Shown here: in pieces, positions 8,597 to 16,305 of the stretch
How positions within the stretch are numbered: position 1 is the stretch's first letter
How the letters are laid out: each line of letters opens with the position of its first letter
From: Shimia sp965227725
GTDB taxonomy: Bacteria; Pseudomonadota; Alphaproteobacteria; Rhodobacterales; Rhodobacteraceae
NCBI RefSeq assembly: GCF_965227725.1
Contig: NZ_CBDDGH010000004.1
Coordinates: forward strand, 477,128 to 541,127
Length of the DNA stretch: 64,000 nt
Direction: 5' to 3'
The notes under the pieces: model-generated
The model's database searches: none
Seen by the model: only the letters and a program-made list of their open reading frames with translations
What the model was told of the DNA's origin: nothing
Position numbers and translations under genes: made by a program

Positions 8597-8788
8597 TCAG
8601 AACCGGGCGCTGTCGAGGTAAGCGCGGGTGTGCGCAGTGTCCTGCATCTTGTCGCTGGACAGGTCAGCCGGTTGGGCTTCCGCCGTATCAGGCGAAAGGG
8701 CCACCACTGCGGCTGCAGCTGGGGCTGCCGTCGTGGCGAGCTTCAGAAAATCGCGCCGGCTGGCGCCTTTTTCCTCTGGCTGGCTCAT
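8597..8788 (-). CDS. Small Tat-signal protein of formate dehydrogenase loci
   Basis: The protein has 63 residues: MSQPEEKGASRRDFLKLATT, an alanine-rich hydrophobic core, then a short polar tail ending YLDSARF. The twin-arginine motif SRRDFLKL and the tiny size match the 'formate dehydrogenase region Tat target' family, found next to FDH genes in many proteobacteria. I chose the ATG at 8788 because AAGGAG lies 7 bases upstream; longer starts extend into the leader without such a site. It is expected to be exported, possibly as a small partner of the FDH complex, but its task is unknown. It lies between the TorD-like chaperone gene and fdhA. Confidence 0.88.
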   Translation of the reverse strand: MSQPEEKGASRRDFLKLATTAAPAAAAVVALSPDTAEAQPADLSSDKMQDTAHTRAYLDSARF

Positions 8789-8837
8789 GGTCTGCTCCTT
8801 CTTCATGTCGGTTGGGGCCCGACGTTTCGTTTTGCGC

Positions 8838-9446
8838 TTACTCCGCCCCCATGCGGAACGCTTGTGTCTCAATTTCAAGGAAGGCTTTGCCCACGGTGCC
8901 AACAGGGGCGTAAAACACCGAGTTCTGAGCCCCCTCCAAATCTGTGAAGAAGTGCTCGGCCCACGGGGCGATGTGGGTGAAATAGAAATCCTTCTGACGT
9001 GTCAGCGGCGTCGGTTCGCCAAAACGTCCACGGATCATCCCCGCCATCATCTCCAGCAGGCTCGCGATGTTGTCCTCCGGCTCATACACATTGGGCGCGC
9101 GTGTGATACGCAGCCCCGCCATGTCGGCCCGCAGGGTGGCAAGCGGTTTTTCGTTAAGAAACCCGGTGAGATAATAAGACGCAAAAGGCATCAATTCGCC
9201 ACGCCCAAGGCCAATGAACAGCGCATTGAACTCGCGCTCAACTGCCGGCTCTTTCATGGCCTTGGCAACACGCGCCAACGTGCTGATCGCCTGACCAAGC
9301 GCGCTGTCGTCACCGCCCAGACTGCTTGCGCGCTGCAAAAGCCCGCTGTCCGGCGGGTTCGCCAAAAGCGCCGCCAGAAAATCATATAGATCCGCCCGCA
9401 GCAGATCCTCCTCGGCAATCACGATGTCTTTGACGACGTCACTCAT
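8838..9446 (-). CDS. TorD/DmsD-family molybdoenzyme chaperone
   Basis: This 202-residue all-helical protein belongs to the TorD family of cytoplasmic chaperones. These bind the Tat signal of a molybdo- or tungstoenzyme and hold it back until the cofactor is inserted. Family-like text includes LLRADLYDFLAALLANPPD at the start, the FASYYLTGFLNEKPLA segment, and the EPEDNIASLLEMMAGMI helix with its E-x-x-D pattern. The likely client is FdhA, encoded two genes downstream. Its start overlaps the DUF3306 gene by 4 bases (ATGA), so the two are translationally coupled. Confidence 0.93.
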   Translation of the reverse strand: MSDVVKDIVIAEEDLLRADLYDFLAALLANPPDSGLLQRASSLGGDDSALGQAISTLARVAKAMKEPAVEREFNALFIGLGRGELMPFASYYLTGFLNEKPLATLRADMAGLRITRAPNVYEPEDNIASLLEMMAGMIRGRFGEPTPLTRQKDFYFTHIAPWAEHFFTDLEGAQNSVFYAPVGTVGKAFLEIETQAFRMGAE

Positions 9447-10126
9447 CCCTGTGTCATCTCCCCAGTCTGTTCTTGTGCGGCGAAAGCAAACCGCAAACGG
9501 CGGCGCACGGGCACTGCAGGCTCCGGCTCCTCGGTTTCGGCCATATCACCCGCAATCTCTGTGTCTTTGCCCTCAAACACTGTGGCGGCAGGGGCGTCTT
9601 CCAAACCGCCGTCCTGTGCTTCTTCCGCCTCAGAGAGCGTCACCGCAGTCACATCTTCGCCCGCTTCATCGGCAGCCTCAGCTTCGGCGAGAGAATTGAC
9701 CTCAGCGGCCTCTTTCTCCGCCGCCTGACGGGCCATTTCTTCCACATGTTTCAACATGCCTTTACCCACCTGATAGGCGGTCTGCATGCCTTCGATCACC
9801 ATGGCGCTGTCGGTGAAGTCCTCACCATAATCGACCAGCTCATCCAGATTGGCCAAGACCGGATTGGTCAGCCAAAGCTTGCGCAAAGCGCGGCGGCGAA
9901 TGCGTTCCGGCACGGCTTTGGCCAAAAAGACCGAGAAATCGTCGCCCTGTTCCATCTCATCCGGATCCGGCAATTCCAGTTCTGCCAGAACCTCCGCGTC
10001 TGTCTTTTCCTCAAGCGCTGAGTGCTCTTCTGCCAGCACTTCTTTCTCAACAGCCAGCGCCTCTGCAGCAGCTTCCTCTGCAACGGCCGCCTTGCGGCGC
10101 GCCCAGAAATCTCCACCCCGGCTCAA
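9443..10126 (-). CDS. DUF3306 protein, FDH-associated
   Basis: A 227-residue soluble protein. An acidic, glutamate- and alanine-rich stretch (residues 13-55) precedes the conserved DUF3306 core (GDDFSVFLAKAVPERIRRRALRKLW, then LDELVDYGEDFTD). A long acidic tail and a basic end (RRRLRFAF) follow. DUF3306 genes accompany DUF3305 and FDH genes across proteobacteria, but I know of no biochemical role. The skewed composition outside the core suggests disorder. Four-base overlaps on both sides tie it to DUF3305 and the TorD-like chaperone, so a role in assembly of FDH is the natural inference. Confidence 0.9.
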   Translation of the reverse strand: MSRGGDFWARRKAAVAEEAAAEALAVEKEVLAEEHSALEEKTDAEVLAELELPDPDEMEQGDDFSVFLAKAVPERIRRRALRKLWLTNPVLANLDELVDYGEDFTDSAMVIEGMQTAYQVGKGMLKHVEEMARQAAEKEAAEVNSLAEAEAADEAGEDVTAVTLSEAEEAQDGGLEDAPAATVFEGKDTEIAGDMAETEEPEPAVPVRRRLRFAFAAQEQTGEMTQG

Positions 10127-10680
10127 TGCGGCCTCCCCGTGCGCGGCGCGCGGTACACGTCGCTCAGCTGCGTAATCCGCGCGTCCCCGCGGCCATCTTC
10201 CGTCAGGTCGGTGCGTTTCTTGTCACGCCGCCGCTTCACAAAAACCTCTTCCTCGTGATGGGCCTGAACAAAGTCGCGCAAGAAGGCGATCAACCCTTCG
10301 GGCATCGGCACAAGCTCCAGCAGCTCTTCGCCGCTGTCCGCGTAGTCCTGAAACTCGTAGGCAGAGGCCGTGGCCAGCAGGATATCGTAGGGATGATCTG
10401 CATCCGGGTCTTCGTTCTCCCGCATCACCACACCGATCGACGGCACGCGCGATGACAGCGTGGTCAGATACGCCTCCGTATCGGTGTGCCACAGCTCCAG
10501 CGACACCGTGGCCGCATGAAACTCCACTGCATCCCCCTCCTCGCGCAGCACCTGCCAGTCGGCCTGCGCCGCTCCCGGCAAGACAGCAACAGCCTGCCAC
10601 GCAAAAGGCACCCAACGGCTGGCCGAGGGTGTCCTGCGAATAACGATGCCCAGTGGCAATGAAACCGGCGCTTGGCGCAT
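10123..10680 (-). CDS. DUF3305 protein, FDH-associated
   Basis: The 185-residue protein matches DUF3305: a start with LPLGIVIRRTPSASRWVPFAWQ, then SLELWHTDTEAYLTTLSSRVPSIGVVMR, and a C-terminal region with LLELVPMPEGLIAFLRDFV and a KRRRDKKR basic patch. No signal peptide or membrane helix is visible, so it is cytoplasmic. It is the first gene of the 11-gene minus-strand FDH block. GGAGGAG lies 13 bases before the ATG. The function is unknown; constant pairing with DUF3306 next to FDH genes suggests a maturation factor. Confidence 0.92.
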   Translation of the reverse strand: MRQAPVSLPLGIVIRRTPSASRWVPFAWQAVAVLPGAAQADWQVLREEGDAVEFHAATVSLELWHTDTEAYLTTLSSRVPSIGVVMRENEDPDADHPYDILLATASAYEFQDYADSGEELLELVPMPEGLIAFLRDFVQAHHEEEVFVKRRRDKKRTDLTEDGRGDARITQLSDVYRAPRTGRPH

Positions 10681-11003
10681 GCGGCTCTAGTTCTCCTCCC
10701 ATGCCTACAAAATTTTTTTGCAGGCACAGATATGATCCCCCCAACATCTCCGTTTGCCAAAGGAAAACGCACAAAGCCGACAATCCGCTCTCAAAACTGG
10801 ACATTTTGATCCGAGAGACGCTGCGACATTCTGACGTTAGGTCAGATTGTCCACCTGCGGTCAAAACCAAGAGAATCACTAGGCTTTAGCCTTCCGATTC
10901 TCCTGAGCCTCTCGCGTCTTCGCAGGGCTTTACGGCATCAAAGATTCATGCATTCCTAGGTGCGTTCGATCGCACCAATTGCCGCCGAACAGGGGAGGAA
11001 ATC
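10681..11003. promoter_or_regulatory. Divergent FDH / ferredoxin control region
   Basis: This 323-base gap must hold the promoters of the FDH block (leftward) and of the polyferredoxin (rightward). Two inverted repeats stand out: CTGAC-N5-GTCAG at 10831-10845 and GGTGCG-N6-CGCACC at 10959-10976. The second lies 28-45 bases before the GTG start of the ferredoxin gene, so it could be an operator or a 5' leader hairpin. I found no convincing -24/-12 sigma-54 promoter, which fits the missing GAFTGA loop of the linked regulator. No small gene was evident. Confidence 0.55.
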
Positions 11004-12977
11004 GTGTCCAAGACTTTGATTCTATGTAATTGTTCTGACAGCATGACTCTGGACGCAGAGCAATTGTCCGCGGCCAGCGGTCTGAGCTGCTCCAAAGTCC
11101 ACAACGGCCTTTGCACCAAAGACGCTTCTGCGGCCGCCGAACTTTTGAAGGCAACAGGCGGCGGTGAAAATGCAATCATTGCCTGTCAGCAGGAACAGGA
11201 TTTCTTTGTCGAACTGGCCGAAGATCTTGAGGTGGACAGCCCCCTTTGTGTTGACCTGCGCGACCGCGCCGGCTGGTCCGAGAATGCAGATCAAGCGGCC
11301 CCCAAAATGGCCGCGCTTCTCGCCGATGCGCTGCGCCCGACGCCAGAAACCAAAACCTACGACATTATCTCTGACGGCCAATGTCTGGTCCTCGGCGCAC
11401 CGGATGTGACCATGGAGGCAGCACGGAAGCTTTCAGAGTTCTTGAGCGTCACAGTGCTTGTTCCAAGCGGCAGCGAGGCCCCGACCGAGCGTGGATGCGA
11501 TGTCATCGCCGGGCGTATCAAACGTGTCACCGGTGCGCTCGGACAGTTTGACGTTTACATCGACGCTCTGCAGCAATTGGAGCCCGGCGGGCGTGGCCTA
11601 CTACAGTTTGGCGATGCCCGAAACGGTGCACAAACCACCTGCGACATCATCCTTGATCTGCGTGGTGAACCCACGCTGGTTCCCGCTCCGGAAAAGCGCG
11701 AAGGCTACCTGAGAGCGGATCCAAACAGCCTGCCCGCCGTGCACGCTGCGATCCTCGAAGCCTCCCATCTCGTTGGGACATTTGAGAAACCTCTCTATCT
11801 GGCACTTGAGCCAAGCCTCTGCGCTCACTCACGCGCAGAGCAGACCGCTTGCACCAAATGTCTCGATGCCTGCCCCACGTCTGCGATCCAGCCGTCCGGC
11901 GATCATGTGGACATCGATCCCAATATCTGCGCCGGATGCGGTGCCTGCGCAGCCCTTTGCCCCTCTGGCGCAATCACCTACGATGACCCGCCCACCAGCG
12001 CGCTCTTTGCACGCATCAACGCTCTGGCGGAGGCCTATCGCTCTGCGGGCGGCACCGCGCCGCGCCTTCTGGTACATGACCGCAGTTTCGGCGCAGAGAT
12101 GATCGCCCTCGCCGCACGATTTGATCGCGGCCTGCCTGCGGATGTGATCCCGATGGATCTCGAACGTGTCAGCGGATTTGGCCACGCCGAAATGCTCGCG
12201 AGCCTCGCCAGCGGCTTTGCCAGCGTGGACGTTCTGGTGTCTACCACCACAGATCGCAGCGCTTTGGACAGCGAGCTTACTCTGGCGCAAGCCCTAAGCG
12301 GCGCAGATAACACGCTTCGCCTTCTGGAACCGCAAGAGCCTTCGGCGCTATGCGACATGCTCTATGACACCGCGCCGCAAACCGCATTGGCAAACCCCAT
12401 CCTGCCGCTTGGCAACCGCAGGCAGGTCACCCGTCTTGCCGTGAAGGCCTTGCAACCAAGCGCAGAAGCGCCCATTGCGCTGCCGGAGCACGCACCATAC
12501 GGTGCCGTACTGGTAAACAAAGACGCCTGCACATTGTGCCTGTCCTGCGCGTCACTCTGCCCGGCGGGCGCGCTTGGGGACAACCCTGACAAGCCGCAGC
12601 TGCGCTTTCAGGAGGACGCCTGCCTGCAATGCGGTCTCTGCGCCAATGTCTGCCCAGAAAATGCGATTTCTCTGGTGCCCCAGTTTGACACCTCTGATGC
12701 GGCGCTCACCCAACAGGTTGTGCATGAAGAAGAGCCCTTCGAATGCGTGGAATGCGGCACTCCGTTTGGGGTGAAATCCACCATCGAGCGCATCATGGAC
12801 AAACTCGCGGGCAAACACGCCATGTTCGCCACCTCAGATGCGGCGCGGATGATCCAGATGTGTGATGATTGCCGTGTGAACGCGCAGTTCCATCAGCCCA
12901 GCAATCCCTTTGCCGCCGCAGATCGCCCGCGCGTGCGCACATCCGAGGACTACTTCAGCAAACGCCGAGATCACTGA
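11004..12977 (+). CDS. Large four-cluster ferredoxin-type protein divergent from FDH genes
   Basis: A 657-residue cytoplasmic iron-sulfur protein. The N-terminal 260 residues are a poorly recognised region with several cysteines near the start (LILCNCSD). Two 2[4Fe-4S] ferredoxin modules follow, at about 283-320 (CTKCLDACP, CAGCGACAALCP) and 509-555 (CTLCLSCASLCP, CLQCGLCANVCP). A C-terminal region has CVEC at 581 and CDDC near 620. The GTG start is supported by GGGGAGGA a few bases upstream. Such proteins are regularly found next to DUF3305 and FDH genes. I infer electron transfer for FDH maturation or to a cytoplasmic acceptor; the partner is unknown. The 3' end overlaps the opposing cytochrome gene by 7 bases. 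Confidence 0.88.
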   Translation: MSKTLILCNCSDSMTLDAEQLSAASGLSCSKVHNGLCTKDASAAAELLKATGGGENAIIACQQEQDFFVELAEDLEVDSPLCVDLRDRAGWSENADQAAPKMAALLADALRPTPETKTYDIISDGQCLVLGAPDVTMEAARKLSEFLSVTVLVPSGSEAPTERGCDVIAGRIKRVTGALGQFDVYIDALQQLEPGGRGLLQFGDARNGAQTTCDIILDLRGEPTLVPAPEKREGYLRADPNSLPAVHAAILEASHLVGTFEKPLYLALEPSLCAHSRAEQTACTKCLDACPTSAIQPSGDHVDIDPNICAGCGACAALCPSGAITYDDPPTSALFARINALAEAYRSAGGTAPRLLVHDRSFGAEMIALAARFDRGLPADVIPMDLERVSGFGHAEMLASLASGFASVDVLVSTTTDRSALDSELTLAQALSGADNTLRLLEPQEPSALCDMLYDTAPQTALANPILPLGNRRQVTRLAVKALQPSAEAPIALPEHAPYGAVLVNKDACTLCLSCASLCPAGALGDNPDKPQLRFQEDACLQCGLCANVCPENAISLVPQFDTSDAALTQQVVHEEEPFECVECGTPFGVKSTIERIMDKLAGKHAMFATSDAARMIQMCDDCRVNAQFHQPSNPFAAADRPRVRTSEDYFSKRRDH

Positions 12978-13735
12978 TGCGCAATCGGCTTGCCCAAATC
13001 TGCCGGAACCACCGTCGCGGCATAGGCCAGTATGTTCTCCAGCTCCTCAAGGCTGAGGGTGACCGGGCTGATGGGCGACGGTCGGGTTTCGTCAAACGGT
13101 TCGGTCAAATCCGGGATCACCGTGAACGCCGGATGCGGGTTCAGGGCATAGAAGGCCGCGAAACGCTCCTCCCAATCCGCCAAGCTGCGCAGCACAGCAA
13201 AGCTGGGTGTGGAGCCGATGCCCGACATCCGATTGGCGTCGCCTACAACATGACAGCGGCCACAGGCCGTGAGCGCAAGATCCGCCCCGCGCTTGGCGTC
13301 TCCGTCAAACACCGTCGCCTCAACCATAGCTTCAGTGACAAGCGGGGGCGCAAAAATCTCTGCGCCGTCGCGTTTGTACGTCAATACCGTGCGCTGGCCG
13401 ACCTCTCCGGTCAGCCATTTGGCAAAGGTGGCCATGTGAACGTCATCTGCGTTGGAAACGGTCAGCCCATAGGTCACACCATCTTTGGAAAAAACCGCGC
13501 GCTTACCATCTTCGACCAGCGCCGCAGCGCCCGCGCTGGCATCCTCCACAAGCGTGACCCGCACCCCGTGCTTAAGCATGAACCGCGGCATCATGAATTT
13601 GATCACACCGGTTTCGATAAGGTCCGGCGAGACGTAGAGCGTGGTGGTTTTCCCCTGCGCCAAAGCGGCACCAGCCATGGCGGCGATGCTGATCGCCATT
13701 GCCAAAACCCATCGTGCCATCCGAGATATCACCAT
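12971..13735 (-). CDS. Periplasmic hybrid: degenerate binding-protein-like domain plus cytochrome c
   Basis: The 254-residue protein starts with a signal peptide (to about ALAQG, residue 28). Residues 30-63 (TTTLYVSPDLIETGVIKFMM and onward) read like the first strand and helix of a tungstate-type binding protein. Residues 103-130 (TFAKWLTGEVGQRTV, then GAEIFAP) read like the last helix of such a domain, so the middle of the fold seems lost. A cytochrome c domain follows with CGRCH at 158-162. It is convergent with the ferredoxin gene and divergent from DUF6494. A redox partner or metal-sensing role in the FDH system is inferred. The start could instead be the internal ATG at residue 6. Confidence 0.82.
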   Translation of the reverse strand: MVISRMARWVLAMAISIAAMAGAALAQGKTTTLYVSPDLIETGVIKFMMPRFMLKHGVRVTLVEDASAGAAALVEDGKRAVFSKDGVTYGLTVSNADDVHMATFAKWLTGEVGQRTVLTYKRDGAEIFAPPLVTEAMVEATVFDGDAKRGADLALTACGRCHVVGDANRMSGIGSTPSFAVLRSLADWEERFAAFYALNPHPAFTVIPDLTEPFDETRPSPISPVTLSLEELENILAYAATVVPADLGKPIAHQ

Positions 13736-13812
13736 GTAGCAAACCTAGGCGCGGCTCACGGCTCGCGTCAACACGCGCGCGAAAGCCGCGCGTTTTAGCA
13801 AAGGACACCGCA

Positions 13813-14013
13813 ATGAGCGACGATTTCAACATGAGTATGCGCAAGTTCCTCAAGCAGGTTGGCGTGACAAGCCAGCAGGCCATCGAGGAAGCCATGCGCA
13901 CGGCGGGGGAAGATTCCACCGCAGGAAAAACCTTCAATGCCAAAGTGGTGCTCACCATCGACGGGTTGGAGATGGAGCACGTGGTGACCGGCGATATCAA
14001 AGGACGCGAATGA
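13813..14013 (+). CDS. DUF6494 small protein
   Basis: A 66-residue protein (MSDDFNMSMRKFLKQVGVTS, later VVLTIDGLEMEHVV). It matches the DUF6494 pattern: a short helix with MRKFLKQVGVTSQQ, followed by a two-stranded piece. The ATG at 13813 has AAGGA 8 bases upstream. Its stop directly abuts the start codon of the Mrp ATPase (TGA-ATG), so it heads a four-gene operon with Mrp, a lipoate-ligase-like protein and DUF6505. Its function is unknown. Confidence 0.85.
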   Translation: MSDDFNMSMRKFLKQVGVTSQQAIEEAMRTAGEDSTAGKTFNAKVVLTIDGLEMEHVVTGDIKGRE

Positions 14014-15078
14014 ATGGCCAACCGCGACGACATTCTGAATATTCTCAAAGACTTCACTGACCCCGCCACCGGCAGCGATCTGGTCGCCTCGGGCATGGTG
14101 CGCGCGCTTTCCGTCGACAATGGCGAGGTGCGGTTTGTGATGGAAATCGACCCATCTCGCGCACAGGCAATGCAGCCGATCAAGGCCGACATTGAAAGCC
14201 GCCTGAACGCGCTTGAAGGGGTTTCCAAAGTGGCCATTGTCATGACCGCACATGAGGCGAAATCCCCGCCGCCCGATCTCAAACCCTCCCGTCCCAGCCA
14301 GCCGCAAGGCCCGCAAAAAATTCCGGGTATCGACCGTATTCTTGCCGTCGCCTCGGGCAAAGGCGGTGTGGGAAAATCTACGGTTTCAGCGAATCTTGCC
14401 GCCGCTTTGGCCGCCGAAGGCCGGCGTGTTGGTCTTCTGGATGCGGATGTGTATGGCCCCTCACAGCCGCGTATGCTTGGCGTTTCCGGCCGTCCGGCAA
14501 GCCCGGATGGCAAAACCATTCTCCCCATGCGCAACCACGGTGTGACCATGATGTCCATTGGCCTCATGACCCGCGAAGAAGAGGCCGTGGTCTGGCGTGG
14601 CCCCATGCTGATGGGCGCGCTTCAGCAGATGCTCAATCAGGTGCAATGGGGCGCGCTTGACGTGCTGATCGTCGATCTGCCCCCCGGCACCGGCGATGTG
14701 CAGATGACGCTGGCGCAAAAAGCAGAGCTCACCGGTGCGCTCGTGGTCTCCACCCCGCAGGACATCGCGCTTCTGGATGCCCGCAAAGGCATCAACATGT
14801 TTGAGAAACTCGGCACGCCCATTGTGGGCATGATCGAAAATATGAGCACCCATATCTGCTCCAACTGCGGGCACGAAGAACATGTCTTTGGCCATGGCGG
14901 CGTCGCAGCGGAAGCTGAGAAGCTGAACGTGCCGCTCTTGGCGGAAATTCCTCTGGCGATGGACATCCGTCTGGCCGCGGATGGCGGGGCACCGATTGTT
15001 GTCTCCAAGCCGGACTCGCCGCAAGCACAGGTCTTCCGCAAACTGGCGCGTCAACTTATTGCGGATGGCACCGCATGA
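14014..15078 (+). CDS. Mrp/NBP35-family Fe-S carrier ATPase
   Basis: The 354-residue ATPase begins with a DUF59/MIP18-like domain (residues 1-85). A deviant Walker A follows (SGKGGVGKST in the GKGGVGKS form), then LLDADVYGPSQPRML and VIDLPPGTGD-like text (IVDLPPGTGDVQMTLAQ). A CSNCG motif near residue 283 is the dimer-bridging cysteine pair that holds a [4Fe-4S] cluster. This family carries clusters to apo-proteins. It is in one operon with DUF6494 and two FDH-linked genes, so delivery of clusters to the FDH subunits or the polyferredoxin is likely, though a general housekeeping role cannot be excluded. Confidence 0.94.
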   Translation: MANRDDILNILKDFTDPATGSDLVASGMVRALSVDNGEVRFVMEIDPSRAQAMQPIKADIESRLNALEGVSKVAIVMTAHEAKSPPPDLKPSRPSQPQGPQKIPGIDRILAVASGKGGVGKSTVSANLAAALAAEGRRVGLLDADVYGPSQPRMLGVSGRPASPDGKTILPMRNHGVTMMSIGLMTREEEAVVWRGPMLMGALQQMLNQVQWGALDVLIVDLPPGTGDVQMTLAQKAELTGALVVSTPQDIALLDARKGINMFEKLGTPIVGMIENMSTHICSNCGHEEHVFGHGGVAAEAEKLNVPLLAEIPLAMDIRLAADGGAPIVVSKPDSPQAQVFRKLARQLIADGTA

Positions 15079-15800
15079 GGGCAGCACCGCAATTCCCGCC
15101 GCTCTTTGAAGGCCTCGCGCTTTCGGGCGCGGCGGACCCCTTTGCCAAGGCGCAAACGCAGGCGATCATGGGCTGTGACGCAGGGTTGGTGGTCTACAAT
15201 CTGGCCGCCGACCAGCTGCGCGCAGCGATTGTCTTTGCCCCTGAGGTTTCCTTGAGCGAAGCCATGCCGGTGCTGATCAGCTGCGCCATCGGCTTTCAGA
15301 ATGCGCTTGGTGCCTTGGCCCCGCCCGAGGTTGCCGTACACTTGGAATGGCCGGGCGGTATTTTGGTCAACGGTGCGCGCTGCGGTCAACTGCGCGTGGC
15401 GGCCTCGACAGAAGAGGCCAACGCCATGCCCGACTGGATTGTGGTCGGCCTCGAACTGCCCCTGATCCCGGCCAACGCAGACACGCCGGGGGACACACCT
15501 GACCAAACCGCGCTCTATGAGGAAGGCTGTATCGATATCCCGCCCGAAGACCTGCTCAGCGCCTGGGTGCGCCACACGCTGGTTTGGGTCAACCGCATGG
15601 AAGAAGACGGCCTCAAACCGCTCAACAGCGAGTGGCGTGGCCTTGCGCATAATCTTGGAGAAGACGTGAGCTGGACGATCGGTGACGACTCAGAGACCGG
15701 CACCTTTGTCGGCACCGACGAACATTTCGGCGCCATGCTGCGCAGTGACGAAGACACCCGCCTGCTCCCGCTGACAACGCTTTTGGAAGGAAACACCTGA
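15075..15800 (+). CDS. Biotin/lipoate-protein-ligase-like protein (DUF4444)
   Basis: A 241-residue protein with the fold signature of the biotin/lipoate ligase family: VVYNLAADQLRAAIVFAPEV, AVHLEWPGGILVNGARCGQLR, then a C-terminal DUF4444-type segment (WVNRMEEDGLKPLNSEWRG, ETGTFVGTDEHFGAML). The usual adenylate-binding GRGRxGR loop of biotin ligases is not visible, so ligase activity is doubtful. It overlaps mrp by 4 bases (ATGA) and is followed by DUF6505 with a 1-base overlap. The steady link with FDH-type cofactor genes suggests a role in cofactor or Fe-S maturation; the substrate is unknown. Confidence 0.85.
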   Translation: MRAAPQFPPLFEGLALSGAADPFAKAQTQAIMGCDAGLVVYNLAADQLRAAIVFAPEVSLSEAMPVLISCAIGFQNALGALAPPEVAVHLEWPGGILVNGARCGQLRVAASTEEANAMPDWIVVGLELPLIPANADTPGDTPDQTALYEEGCIDIPPEDLLSAWVRHTLVWVNRMEEDGLKPLNSEWRGLAHNLGEDVSWTIGDDSETGTFVGTDEHFGAMLRSDEDTRLLPLTTLLEGNT

Positions 15801-16285
15801 TGCTGCTCGCACGCGCCATCCACTTTGATGAAAGCGACCAGAGGGTCTACCACAGCCCCGCCCGCACCGGCGAATGGGCCATCAGCGGCGGCTTTGAATT
15901 CTCCAATTGGTCGGACGCGGATCTCACCGGCAAGGCCCGTCAGGCCTTCACCAATGGCTGGCTGGGTGTGGAAACTTTCGGGCGCGTGACCTTCGTGGCC
16001 GTAACAGCCATCGAACCCGCCGAACTCGAAGCCCTGACAGATGCCCTTGCGCAGCATTTTGTCGAGATCTACGGCGCCCCCTCTCTGGAAGCCGCCCGAC
16101 CGGTGGCGGCCGAAGAGCTCGCGCATATGGCTGATCTCTGCGCCGATCACAGCCCCAACACCCTGCTGACAGTGGTGCGCGAGCTTACCGAAGCTGGCGT
16201 GCGCGAACAATTCCGCTCCATCGCCCCGGCAGAGGCTGAACTGGAGCAGTTTGCGATACATTCCGTGCCGGATGAGGGGGCTTGA
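15800..16285 (+). CDS. DUF6505 protein
   Basis: A 161-residue soluble protein (MLLARAIHFDESDQRVYHS at the start, GEWAISGGFEFSNW, GWLGVETFGRVTFVAV). It is recognised as DUF6505 by its N-terminal half; no catalytic motif is evident. The start overlaps the stop of the preceding gene by one base (TGATG), so it is the last gene of the DUF6494-mrp-ligase-DUF6505 operon. A hairpin overlaps its stop codon. Its function is unknown. Confidence 0.82.
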   Translation: MLLARAIHFDESDQRVYHSPARTGEWAISGGFEFSNWSDADLTGKARQAFTNGWLGVETFGRVTFVAVTAIEPAELEALTDALAQHFVEIYGAPSLEAARPVAAEELAHMADLCADHSPNTLLTVVRELTEAGVREQFRSIAPAEAELEQFAIHSVPDEGA

Positions 16286-16297
16286 TCAAAGCCCCCT
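16275..16297. terminator. Bidirectional hairpin between DUF6505 and tupA
   Basis: AGGGGGCTT-GATCA-AAGCCCCCT is a perfect 9-bp stem with a 5-base loop in the 20-base gap between two convergent genes. U-tracts are weak on both sides, so termination may be partial. Confidence 0.7.
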
Positions 16298-16305
16298 AAA
16301 ATACT

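Noticed and set aside
10681..11003. Sigma-54 (-24/-12) promoter for the FDH block
   Set aside because: No good TGGCAC-N5-TTGC match was found in either direction. This absence agrees with the missing GAFTGA loop but was checked only by eye.
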